A stretch of DNA of 13,799 nucleotides from Coriobacteriia bacterium. Its GTDB lineage: Bacteria > Actinomycetota > Coriobacteriia > Anaerosomatales > PALSA-660. This document shows, in pieces, positions 7,180-13,799 of the stretch. A model generated the notes under the pieces. The model saw only the letters and a list, made by a program, of their open reading frames with translations. It was not told the DNA's origin and did not search any database. The position numbers and the translations under genes were made by a program. The stretch spans positions 1 through 13,799 of the forward strand of contig JAUSAU010000071.1 in assembly GCA_030652345.1 (NCBI GenBank), written 5' to 3'. Positions within the stretch are counted from its first letter, which is position 1, and every line of letters starts with the position of its first letter.

Positions 7180-8517
7180 ATGGCACCCAAGTTCGACAAG
7201 GATTTCGTGCTCAAGACCGTGCAGGAGCGCGACGTGCACTTCGTGCGCTTCTGGTTCACCGACGTTCTCGGCATGCTCAAGTCGTTCGCCGTGACCGACA
7301 CGGAGCTCGAGGGCGCGTTCGAGGAGGGTATGGGCTTCGACGGCTCGTCGATCGACGGTTTCACCCGTCTCGAGGAGTCCGACATGGTCGCCTACCCGAA
7401 CCCCGACACGTTCCAGGTGCTGCCGTGGCGCCCGAGCGAGCAAGGCGTCGGCCGCATGTTCTGCGACATCGTCAAGCCGGACGGCTCGCCGTTCGAGGGT
7501 GATCCCCGCTACGCCCTTCGCCGCGTGACGCAGAAGGCCGCCGAGCTCGGCTACACGATGTACGTCGGCCCGGAACTCGAGTACTTCTACTTCGCCGACG
7601 ACCAGGGCACCGAGGTCCTCGACAACGGCGGGTACTTCGATCTGACCCCGCTCGACGTCGCATCCGACCTTCGCCGCGAGACCGTCCTCACGCTCGAGAA
7701 GATGGGCATCCCGGTCGAGTACAGCCACCACGAGGTCGCGCCGTCGCAGCACGAGATCGACCTGCGCTACGCGGACGCGCTCTCCATGGCGGACAACGTC
7801 ATGACGTACCGCCTCGTGGTCAAGGAGATCGCGATGCAGAACGGCGTGTACGCCACGTTCATGCCCAAGCCGATCTTCGGTCAGAACGGCAGCGGCATGC
7901 ACGTCCACCAGTCGCTGTTCAACAAGGACGGCAACGCGTTCTTCGACGCGAACGACCCCGAGGGCTTCAACCTCTCCAAGATCGCGAAGCACTACATCGC
8001 CGGTCTGCTGAAGTACGCGCCCGAGTTCTGCGCCGTCACCAACCCGCTCGTGAACTCCTACAAGCGTCTGGTCCCGGGCTACGAGGCGCCTGTCTACATC
8101 GCGTGGGCCCGCCGCAACCGTTCCGCTCTGGTCCGCGTCCCGATGTACAAGCCCGGCAAGGAGAACGCCACCCGCCTCGAGCTGCGTTCGCCCGATCCGT
8201 CGGCGAACCCGTACCTCGCCTTCGCCGTCATGCTCGGCGCCGGCCTCAAGGGTATCGAGGAGGAGCTGACGCTGGCACCGGAGGCCACGAACAACATCTT
8301 CCACATGAGCCAGGAGGAGTTGGACGCCGCCGGCATCAACACGCTGCCGGGCACGCTCGGCGAGGCCATCGACAAGTTCGAGCACTCGCAGCTGATGAAG
8401 GACGTCTTGGGCGAGCACATCCACGAGTTCTACGTGAAGAACAAGCGCGCCGAGTGGGACGCATATCGTCTGCAGGTCACCGAGTGGGAGCTGAGCCGCT
8501 ACCTTCCCAACATCTAG
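7180..8517 (+). CDS. glnA: Glutamine synthetase, class I (GSI-alpha type)
   Basis: A 445-residue full-length enzyme that joins ammonia and glutamate to glutamine using ATP, as a cytoplasmic dodecamer. Visible marks: DGSS at 54-57; the metal-site glutamates E132 and E134 in PELEYF; HHEVAPSQHEID at 183-194; GSGMHVHQS at 237-245; NPLVNSYKRL at 288-297; the glutamate-flap residue E303 in PGYEAP; RNRSALVRVPMYK at 312-324. The region that in GSI-beta enzymes carries the adenylylated Tyr reads NNIFHMS here, with F374 in that place. The length also lacks the GSI-beta insertion, so control by adenylylation is unlikely. Start: ATG with AAGGAG 7 bases before it. A GlnR-box-like site lies upstream and a GlnR-like gene follows after 136 bases. 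Overall the sequence recalls the actinobacterial GlnA2-size class. Confidence 0.98.
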   Translation: MAPKFDKDFVLKTVQERDVHFVRFWFTDVLGMLKSFAVTDTELEGAFEEGMGFDGSSIDGFTRLEESDMVAYPNPDTFQVLPWRPSEQGVGRMFCDIVKPDGSPFEGDPRYALRRVTQKAAELGYTMYVGPELEYFYFADDQGTEVLDNGGYFDLTPLDVASDLRRETVLTLEKMGIPVEYSHHEVAPSQHEIDLRYADALSMADNVMTYRLVVKEIAMQNGVYATFMPKPIFGQNGSGMHVHQSLFNKDGNAFFDANDPEGFNLSKIAKHYIAGLLKYAPEFCAVTNPLVNSYKRLVPGYEAPVYIAWARRNRSALVRVPMYKPGKENATRLELRSPDPSANPYLAFAVMLGAGLKGIEEELTLAPEATNNIFHMSQEELDAAGINTLPGTLGEAIDKFEHSQLMKDVLGEHIHEFYVKNKRAEWDAYRLQVTEWELSRYLPNI

Positions 8518-8528
8518 TCCGCGTGGCC

Positions 8529-8544
8529 GGCGGCATGCGCCGCC
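8529..8544. terminator. Short GC-rich stem-loop just after glnA
   Basis: GGCGGC-ATGC-GCCGCC is a perfect 6-base-pair stem with a 4-base loop, 11 bases after the glnA stop. No T-run follows, so it may stabilise the 3' end or help Rho-dependent ending rather than act as a classical terminator. Confidence 0.4.
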
Positions 8545-8563
8545 TGCGGTCCGCGCGAGCACG

Positions 8564-8611
8564 AACGGCAATGGCGCCGGGCGGGGGCATCCCCGTCCGG
8601 CGCCGGCCGTT
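8564..8611. terminator. Long interrupted stem-loop between glnA and the GlnR-like gene
   Basis: Three nested arms pair: AACGGC 8564-8569 with GCCGTT 8606-8611, GGCGCCGG 8573-8580 with CCGGCGCC 8597-8604, and GGGG 8584-8587 with CCCC 8591-8594. The result is an 18-base-pair interrupted hairpin. There is no T-tract after it. It probably ends or attenuates glnA transcription before the next gene; a T-less terminator is plausible in a high-GC actinobacterium. Confidence 0.5.
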
Positions 8612-8646
8612 GCGGACTGACTCGATTCCCGTCCGTGAGGGAGCGG

Positions 8647-8652
8647 TAGAAT
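8647..8652 (+). promoter_or_regulatory. Candidate -10 box, possibly for a leaderless GlnR-like mRNA
   Basis: TAGAAT matches five of six bases of TATAAT and the TANNNT actinobacterial form. It ends 7 bases before the second ATG (8660), the spacing seen in leaderless transcripts. An AGGGAG at 8638-8643 lies 10 bases before the first ATG (8654) and supports a conventional leadered start instead. No clear -35 is seen. Confidence 0.35.
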
Positions 8653-8653
8653 C

Positions 8654-9325
8654 ATGCATATGAGAAGAGCTCTGCTCGTCAGCGACGATGTGCACACGAT
8701 CGCCTGGGTCCGCCAGGCGCTGGCGCCTCTCGACGTCTCGATGACGGAGGCGCGGGTCAGCGATCTCGCGGCCCGACTCGCGGACGGTGACGCTGACCTC
8801 GTGGTCGTCGACGGGGGTCGAGCACCGGAAGTCCTCGCGCAGACGGTCGAGAACGGCGCGTGGGGTGGTGAGGGTGTGGCCCTCATGTTGATCATCGAAC
8901 CGGAGGCGCTTGCGGGACTGCGTCTGCCGACGCGACTGAAGGCCGACTTCCTCGTGCGCGGTGCAAGCTCAGAGGAGCTGGGTGCGCGCGTGCGTGCGCT
9001 CGCGTGGCCGGGCGAGGAGGCGAGCTCGCAAGAGCTCATCCGCATCGGGTCTTTGACGGTGAACCTTGCGACCTATCAGGCACACGTCGACAACGAGCCG
9101 ATCGACTTCACGTACATGGAATACGCGCTCTTCACGTTCCTCGTCACGCACCCGAATCGTGCGTACAGCCGTGAGGTCTTGCTCCGCCGCGTGTGGGGCA
9201 GCGACTACTACGGCGGATCGCGCACGGTCGATGTCCACGTTCGGCGCATCCGCTCGAAGATCGGCGGCGAGCTGGCGGATCGGCTCGAGACGGTACGCAA
9301 CGTCGGGTACCTCTGGAGAGGCTAG
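8654..9325 (+). CDS. glnR: GlnR-like atypical OmpR-family response regulator
   Basis: A 223-residue transcription regulator. Residues 5-115 form a receiver-like domain with acidic D11 and D12 and a phospho-acceptor-like D53 (VVVDGG). The usual Ser/Thr and Lys are missing: R102 stands where Lys belongs. Residues 128-222 form an OmpR/PhoB winged helix (SREVLLRRVWGSDYYGGSRTVDVHVRR..., ending TVRNVGYLW). The VDGGR stretch and the DYYGGSRTVDVHVRR and TVRNVGY stretches recall streptomycete GlnR, which controls glnA and ammonium genes. glnA lies directly upstream with a GlnR-box-like site before it, and no histidine kinase gene is beside it. Start ATG 8654 follows AGGGAG by 10 bases; ATG 8660 is the alternative. 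OmpR-family membership is certain; GlnR orthology is a well-supported inference. Confidence 0.92.
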   Translation: MHMRRALLVSDDVHTIAWVRQALAPLDVSMTEARVSDLAARLADGDADLVVVDGGRAPEVLAQTVENGAWGGEGVALMLIIEPEALAGLRLPTRLKADFLVRGASSEELGARVRALAWPGEEASSQELIRIGSLTVNLATYQAHVDNEPIDFTYMEYALFTFLVTHPNRAYSREVLLRRVWGSDYYGGSRTVDVHVRRIRSKIGGELADRLETVRNVGYLWRG

Positions 9326-9391
9326 TGGCGCGCGCTTTGCTTAAGTGACCTTCATGTAGGCTCGCCCCACACGAAGAGCACTCGCAAGCAC

Positions 9392-9395
9392 GGAG
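9392..9395 (+). promoter_or_regulatory. Ribosome binding site of the seven-heme cytochrome
   Basis: GGAG with a 5-base spacer to the ATG at 9401. The rest of the 75-base gap 9326-9400 shows only a weak -10-like TAGGCT at 9357-9362 and no terminator for the preceding gene. Confidence 0.55.
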
Positions 9396-9400
9396 CTGCA

Positions 9401-10510
9401 ATGCATCGCACGTCAGCACGACTCGTCGTCGCACTCGCACTGTTCTCGTGGCTCATCCTCGGAGCCACCTCCCTCGCCTACGCCGGCTACGAGGGCACCG
9501 CCACGCCTGAGCCCTTCAGCTGCGAACAGTGCCACACGCCTCCCGACGAGACCACGGACTACGGGCCTCACGGGTCCTTCGTCTCGACCTCTAACAAGTG
9601 CGCGACGTGTCACAGCGTTCACGCCGCACAGGGCGCGTACGCGCTCCTGCCCGGTCCGACCGTGAAGGCCACGTGTGAGCTGTGCCACGACGGCACCGGC
9701 GGGGGCGGCGTCTACGGCGCCCTCGCTGCGCGAGGGGTGCCGGTCCTCGGTGGGCACCGTGTCGACGTCACGAACCGCGTCCCTGGAGGAAGTGCGGCTA
9801 CCGGGCTGGAGACGACGCAGACCTTCCTCGGCTCGGACGGATTCCTGGGCTGCGACGACTGCCACAGCCCGCACGGCGCCAACACGGTCGCCGAGTTCCA
9901 GGGGGAACGCTATCGCGGTAACGGCGGCATGATGTTCGGGTTCGACGCCTACCCGGACGCCGGGCCGACCTCGAAACTGCTCAAGAAGCGGCCGACCGGT
10001 GCCACGACTGACGTCGCCGAATACGGTTCGGATTGGTGCGCCGCGTGTCATGCGGGACGCACGTCCGGCAGCGTCGTGCACAACCATCCGGCCGACTCGA
10101 GCCTGACCGCCGCCACACCGTTCGACTACAACCACGTCGCTGTTCTCGACTCAGGACTGCGAACGACCGGCACGATCCTGCGCTCGGTCACCGACGGCAC
10201 CTATGCGTCCGGCTGGGCGATGGACAACCGCGCCTACCTGATGCCGGATCCGCGCACGCCCGAGCAGGCCGGGCACTACCCGATCTGCCAGCAGTGCCAT
10301 GAGGATGCGCGCAACGTCGGGACTCTGACGGCCGCCGGCGGGCTCGCCGCTCCGGTGGTCGTCACACCGGGCGCACTGGCCGACCAGTATCCCGTCACCG
10401 ACAACCCGCGGTTCCAGAACTTCCCGCACGAGACGGCGAACCGCGCGCTGCTCATCGAGACCGACGACGACCTGTGCACGAACTGCCACTTGGCGAGCAA
10501 CCTGCCCTAG
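9401..10510 (+). CDS. Secreted heptaheme c-type cytochrome
   Basis: A 369-residue protein with a clear Sec signal peptide: basic start (MHRTSAR), hydrophobic core to about residue 25, and a likely AYA-G cleavage near residue 28. Seven CxxCH sites follow: CEQCH at 41, CATCH 67, CELCH 92, CDDCH 141, CAACH 203, CQQCH 296, CTNCH 359. CATCHSVH and CDDCHSPH carry the doubled-CXXCH form. There is no membrane segment after the signal, so it should be soluble outside the membrane or wall-associated. It probably carries electrons between membrane and surface components. DYGPHGS recalls KGPHGSS in the giant cytochrome, which also hints at relatedness. It is 75 bases after the GlnR-like gene on the same strand but functionally unrelated to it. 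Its stop overlaps that of the converging methyltransferase. Confidence 0.93.
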   Translation: MHRTSARLVVALALFSWLILGATSLAYAGYEGTATPEPFSCEQCHTPPDETTDYGPHGSFVSTSNKCATCHSVHAAQGAYALLPGPTVKATCELCHDGTGGGGVYGALAARGVPVLGGHRVDVTNRVPGGSAATGLETTQTFLGSDGFLGCDDCHSPHGANTVAEFQGERYRGNGGMMFGFDAYPDAGPTSKLLKKRPTGATTDVAEYGSDWCAACHAGRTSGSVVHNHPADSSLTAATPFDYNHVAVLDSGLRTTGTILRSVTDGTYASGWAMDNRAYLMPDPRTPEQAGHYPICQQCHEDARNVGTLTAAGGLAAPVVVTPGALADQYPVTDNPRFQNFPHETANRALLIETDDDLCTNCHLASNLP

Positions 10511-11121
10511 GCGGGTGCCGACGCCTGCACGGTTCCGAGGAAGTAGTAACCCGTCGGGCTCGTCTTCTCGCAGTGCCCGGCTATCCCGTGCGTCGCCATA
10601 TAGGCGCACATCGCGTCCGGCGTGAGGAACGCACCCGGTTCGCCGAGGAGCTTCTCGCCCCACACGATCAGCCGCATCAAGCCCCTGGGATCGAACTCGA
10701 GCACCAACAGCGCTCCGCCCGGACGCACCACGCGGCGGACCTCGCGCACGGCGCCGTCCTGGTCGCGGAAGTGGTGGAACGCATCGGAGATGACCACCGC
10801 GTCGAAGGTGTCCGCTCCGAAAGGCATCCGCTCGGCGAGTCCGATCACGCCCGTGACCCGCTCGTGCGGCTTCAGGTAGCGAAGCATCTCGGGGGTCGGG
10901 TCGAGCACGGTGACGGCCGCGCCCGTCGCGTCGGCGAGCCGCGCCGCCAGCGCGCCCGTGCCCCCGCCGAGATCGAGCACGCTTCCGCCATCCGCGCTCA
11001 GATGTGGCCGAAGCCACGAGCACCAGCGCTCGATCGCCTCGTCGCTCCAGCGGTCACCCAGATGGCCGAAGGCCGGTGCCGCCCAGTTGAAGAAGCCCAC
11101 GTGTCCGCTCCTGTCGCTCAT
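10507..11121 (-). CDS. Class I SAM-dependent methyltransferase, UbiE/Methyltransf_11-like
   Basis: A 204-residue cytoplasmic protein starting MSDRSGHVGFF. Rossmann methyltransferase motifs are in order: motif I VLDLGGGTGALA at 48-59 binding SAM; acidic DPTPEML at 74-80 at the end of beta-2; AERMPFGADTFDAVVISDAFHHF at 96-118; motif III VVRPGG at 131-136 before LLVLEF. Such enzymes methylate small molecules, quinones or lipids; the C-terminal part that sets the substrate is not recognised. I chose the ATG at 11121, preceded by GGTGGA at 8 bases. A GTG at 11193 in frame would add 24 residues that look unlike the family. It is divergent from polA and overlaps the end of the cytochrome gene by 4 bases. 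Confidence 0.88.
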   Translation of the reverse strand: MSDRSGHVGFFNWAAPAFGHLGDRWSDEAIERWCSWLRPHLSADGGSVLDLGGGTGALAARLADATGAAVTVLDPTPEMLRYLKPHERVTGVIGLAERMPFGADTFDAVVISDAFHHFRDQDGAVREVRRVVRPGGALLVLEFDPRGLMRLIVWGEKLLGEPGAFLTPDAMCAYMATHGIAGHCEKTSPTGYYFLGTVQASAPA

Positions 11122-11157
11122 CGCCGAGGTCCACCCGGCCGTGTCGGGGTCCTCGGG

Positions 11158-11163
11158 TACAAT
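11158..11163 (+). promoter_or_regulatory. Candidate -10 box of polA
   Basis: TACAAT matches five of six bases of TATAAT. Transcription would begin near 11170, giving a leader of about 56 bases before the polA ATG at 11226. No -35 at 16-18 bases upstream is convincing. Confidence 0.45.
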
Positions 11164-11170
11164 CAGCCTT

Positions 11171-11195
11171 GCGTCTCCGCGTGGCGGAGTCACGC
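11171..11195 (+). other. Stem-loop in the polA leader
   Basis: CTCCGC-GTG-GCGGAG at 11175-11189 is a perfect 6-base-pair stem with a 3-base loop. After a two-base bulge, outer GCGT 11171-11174 pairs with ACGC 11192-11195. It lies at the predicted 5' end of the polA message and may affect stability; no known riboswitch is recognised. Confidence 0.4.
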
Positions 11196-11225
11196 TTCTT
11201 CGATACCCGAAAGGCGCCCCGGCAC

Positions 11226-13799
11226 ATGGCCGATCGTGTTCTGGCCGTCATAGACGGCAACAGCCTGCTCCACCGGGCGTTCCACGCGCTGCCGGTGACC
11301 ATGACCGCGCCGGACGGCCGCCCGACCAACGCGGCCTACGGTTTCGTGTCGATGCTGCTCAAGCTCACCGAGTCGTTCGCGCCCGACGGACTGATCGTGG
11401 CGTTCGACAAGGGCCGCCCGATGTTCCGCTCCGAGGTGCTCGAGCGCTACAAGATCCATCGTCCGCCCACGCCGGGTGAACTGAAGCCACAATTCGGCAT
11501 CGTGAAGGAACTGCTCGCGGCCATGAACGTCCCGGTAGTCGAGTGTGAGGGCTGGGAGGGCGACGACTTGCTCGGCACCTTCGCGCTGCGCGGCGAGGAC
11601 GCCGGGATGCGCGTGCTGCTCTTCACCGGCGACAAGGACGCCTACCAGCTGGTCACCGAGCGCGTCAGCGTCGTCTCCACGAAGAAGGGCATCACCGACA
11701 TCGTGGTCTACGACCCGGCAGCGGTCGAGGAGCGTCTCGGCGTGCGGCCCGACCAGGTGGCCGACTTTCTCGGACTCAAGGGCGACACGTCGGACAACAT
11801 CCCCGGCGTGCCCGGCATCGGCGAGAAGACCGCGGCGAAGCTCATCCAGCAGTACGGCTCGCTCGACGCCGTGCTGGAGCACGCGGACGAGGTCCCCGGC
11901 AAGGTGGGGGAGAGCTTGCGCGCGAGCATGGACGAAGCGCGCGCGAGCCGCACTGTCGCCACGATCCGGCGTGACGTGCCCGTCGAGTGCGACATACACA
12001 CATGCGTGTGGGGCGGCATCGACGCCGACGCGGTGGCGCGGGTCTTCACGAGCTATCGGATGGTGTCGCTCGTCGAGCGGGTCCTGCAGCTCGGGCGGCG
12101 TGTCGAGAGCGGTGCACCGGCGCCTGCTGCGGCGTCCGCCGAGGGCGATGCGCCGACGGCCCCCGCGCCGCACGCGGGTCCCGACATCGCCGCTTCGCTG
12201 GGATGGGAGGTCGTCTCCGAGGAGCGCGCCTCCGCGGCCCCGACAGCCACCGCCGACTCGTGGCCACTACTCACGGGCGCCGATGCCCTGACGGCCCTTC
12301 GCGCCGCCCTCGACGAGGGCGCGACGGTCGCCTGTGCCATCGACACCGCCAGCGACAGCCTCTTCCCGTGCTTGGAGTCGGCGTTCGCGCTGCCGTCCGG
12401 GCAGGTGGCGATCATCGAAGAGGCCGACTTCGCGCCGGCTCTGCTGGAGTGCCTCGAGCGCGGCACGCTGATCTCGCCCGACCTCAAGGCGCTCATCCAG
12501 CGGACGGCACCTCCCGGTGAGAAGCACTCCGGCATCGAGCGCTACCTCGCGGCGTGGAAACCGGAGCGCACCCTCGACATCACGGTGGCCGCCTACGTGC
12601 TGGAGTCGAACCGCAGCGCCTACGACGTCGTCACCCTCTACGGCGAGTTGACTGGACGCGCGCTGCTCGTCCCGGGGGAGCCCCGTGAGCGCGCGGCCGC
12701 CTGCGCGCGCGCCGCGCTCGAGTTGGCGCCCCTTCTGCGCGAGCGCCTCACCCGTGACGGCTCCTGGGAGTGCTTCGAGACCATCGAGTCGCCGCTCGTG
12801 CCGGTGCTCGCGCGCATGGAGGACGCGGGCCTGCGCGTGGACACGGGAGTACTGGCCGGGCTTGCCGGAGAGCTCGCGGACGGCATCGAGCTGCTGCGCG
12901 CCGAGATCTTCGAGCTGGCCGGCACTCAGTTCCTGATCGATTCGCCCAAGCAGCTGGGCGAGGTCCTCTTCGACAAGCTGAGCCTGCCGACCGGGCACCG
13001 CACCAAGACCGGCTGGTCGACCGACGCAAAGGTGCTCACCTCGCTCGCGCCGAGCTACCCCATCGCGTCGAAGGTCATCGAGTACCGCGAGATGACGAAG
13101 CTCAAGTCCACGTACGTTGACGCGCTCCCGCGACTGGTAGCCGTCGATGGACGACTCCACACGACCTTCAACCAGACCGTCGCGGCCACGGGACGCCTCT
13201 CGTCGAGCAACCCGAACCTCCAGAACATCCCGGTGCGCACGCCCTTGGGTATGCGCATCCGTGCGGCGTTCATCCCGGCGCGGGCCGGCGACCTCATCGT
13301 CTCGGCCGACTACAGCCAGATCGAGCTGCGCATCCTCGCGCACCTGTCCGAGGACGAGGGCCTCATCGAGGCGTTCACGAGCGGCGAGGACTTTCACACG
13401 GAGACTGCCGCGCGCGTCTTCGCCGTCCCGCACGACGAGCTCACCCCCGAGCACCGTCGCCGCGCCAAGGCCGTCAACTTCGGCATCGTCTACGGCATCT
13501 CTTCGCACGGGCTGTCCGAATCACTCAAGATCCCGCGGGCCGAGGCGCAGGCGATGATCGATCGCTACTTCGCCGCCTACCCGAAGGTACGCGAGTATCT
13601 GGACCGGATCGTCTCCGAGGCCCACCAGAACGGCTACGCCGTCACGCTGTTCGGCCGCCGTCGCTGGATCCCGGAACTGCGCAGCTCGAACTTCAACCTG
13701 CGCTCGTTCGGCGAGCGCACCGCGATGAACCACCCGATGCAGGGCAGCGCCGCCGACATCATGAAGCTGGCGATGATCGCGGTCGACGACGCGCTTCGC
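11226..13799 (+). CDS. polA: DNA polymerase I, 3'-partial
   Basis: The frame is open from ATG 11226 to the right edge, 858 residues; roughly 60 more are expected. The 5' nuclease domain (1-290) keeps its acidic residues: D10 in VIDGNSLLHRAFH, D61 in FDKGRPMFR, EGDD at 111-114, TGDKD at 134-138, LKGDTSDNIPG at 184-194. A Pro/Ala-rich linker follows at about 299-340. The 3'-5' exonuclease-like domain has DTAS at 373 where DTET is expected, and DLKAL at 419 without the second motif Asp, so proofreading is probably lost. Polymerase motif A is DYSQIELRI with catalytic D695; motif B is R744, K748, F752, Y756. Motif C (VHDE) lies beyond the edge. It fills gaps and removes RNA primers in replication and repair. 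The start has only a weak GAAAGG 11 bases upstream. Confidence 0.97.
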   Translation, partial: MADRVLAVIDGNSLLHRAFHALPVTMTAPDGRPTNAAYGFVSMLLKLTESFAPDGLIVAFDKGRPMFRSEVLERYKIHRPPTPGELKPQFGIVKELLAAMNVPVVECEGWEGDDLLGTFALRGEDAGMRVLLFTGDKDAYQLVTERVSVVSTKKGITDIVVYDPAAVEERLGVRPDQVADFLGLKGDTSDNIPGVPGIGEKTAAKLIQQYGSLDAVLEHADEVPGKVGESLRASMDEARASRTVATIRRDVPVECDIHTCVWGGIDADAVARVFTSYRMVSLVERVLQLGRRVESGAPAPAAASAEGDAPTAPAPHAGPDIAASLGWEVVSEERASAAPTATADSWPLLTGADALTALRAALDEGATVACAIDTASDSLFPCLESAFALPSGQVAIIEEADFAPALLECLERGTLISPDLKALIQRTAPPGEKHSGIERYLAAWKPERTLDITVAAYVLESNRSAYDVVTLYGELTGRALLVPGEPRERAAACARAALELAPLLRERLTRDGSWECFETIESPLVPVLARMEDAGLRVDTGVLAGLAGELADGIELLRAEIFELAGTQFLIDSPKQLGEVLFDKLSLPTGHRTKTGWSTDAKVLTSLAPSYPIASKVIEYREMTKLKSTYVDALPRLVAVDGRLHTTFNQTVAATGRLSSSNPNLQNIPVRTPLGMRIRAAFIPARAGDLIVSADYSQIELRILAHLSEDEGLIEAFTSGEDFHTETAARVFAVPHDELTPEHRRRAKAVNFGIVYGISSHGLSESLKIPRAEAQAMIDRYFAAYPKVREYLDRIVSEAHQNGYAVTLFGRRRWIPELRSSNFNLRSFGERTAMNHPMQGSAADIMKLAMIAVDDALR

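Noticed and set aside
7102..9045. Long minus-strand frame of 647 codons covering glnA and the start of the regulator gene
   Set aside because: It is antisense to unmistakable glnA and OmpR-family genes. Long antisense frames are expected from the strong GC bias at third codon positions, and the translation shows no recognisable domain.
9345..9360. GTGAC-N6-GTAGG before the seven-heme cytochrome as a second GlnR box
   Set aside because: The first half fits gTnAC, but the second half matches GaAAC at only two of five bases, so it is no better than chance.
10474..11253. Plus-strand frame of 259 codons across the methyltransferase gene
   Set aside because: It is antisense to a methyltransferase with all SAM-binding motifs, and has no domain or ribosome site of its own.
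11190..13508. Minus-strand frames of 327 and 413 codons over polA
   Set aside because: They are shadows of polA, whose nuclease and polymerase motifs are unambiguous on the plus strand. Their translations are Arg/Ala-rich and low in pattern.

Overview
The window is GC-rich (about two thirds G+C by eye) and densely coded. Its gene set points to an anaerobic member of the Actinomycetota: a GlnR-type atypical OmpR regulator next to glnA, a class I-alpha glutamine synthetase of about 445 residues, a DNA polymerase I whose proofreading site looks dead, and large multiheme c-type cytochromes. A deep-branching anaerobic lineage such as the Coriobacteriia-related OPB41/Anaerosomatales would fit, but that placement is an inference from gene style and recalled families, not from a search.

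Layout. Bases 1-6426 (+) hold the 3' part of a giant multiheme cytochrome gene that is open at the left edge; 2141 residues are visible. It has a ZU5-like domain, a first heme cluster, about 1100 residues of duplicated beta-propeller and beta-sandwich sequence, and a second heme cluster. A GNAT acetyltransferase gene (6453-6995, -) converges on it. The 184-base divergent region 6996-7179 separates that gene from glnA (7180-8517, +) and contains GTAAC-N6-GAAAC, an exact match to the actinobacterial GlnR-box pattern. After glnA, a 136-base gap with two GC-rich stem-loops leads to a GlnR-like regulator gene (8654-9325, +). Next come a secreted seven-heme cytochrome (9401-10510, +) and a converging SAM-dependent methyltransferase (10507-11121, -), whose stop codon shares a CTAG tetramer with that of the cytochrome. 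From 11226 polA runs off the right edge.

How the genes work together. Two themes are visible. The first is nitrogen assimilation: glutamine synthetase, a GlnR-like regulator directly downstream and a GlnR-box-like site upstream of glnA together suggest a local regulatory loop. The second is extracytoplasmic electron transfer: the giant cytochrome shows 18 CxxCH sites plus one CX3CH, and the smaller secreted one shows 7 CxxCH. The two cytochrome genes are about 3 kb apart and share CxxCHxxH and GPHGS sequence styles, so they may belong to one electron-transfer system, but nothing in the window proves it. The acetyltransferase, methyltransferase and polA look like ordinary housekeeping or accessory neighbours.

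No gene-free stretch exceeds 300 bases. No tRNA, rRNA, CRISPR array, insertion sequence, attachment site or replication origin was recognised.
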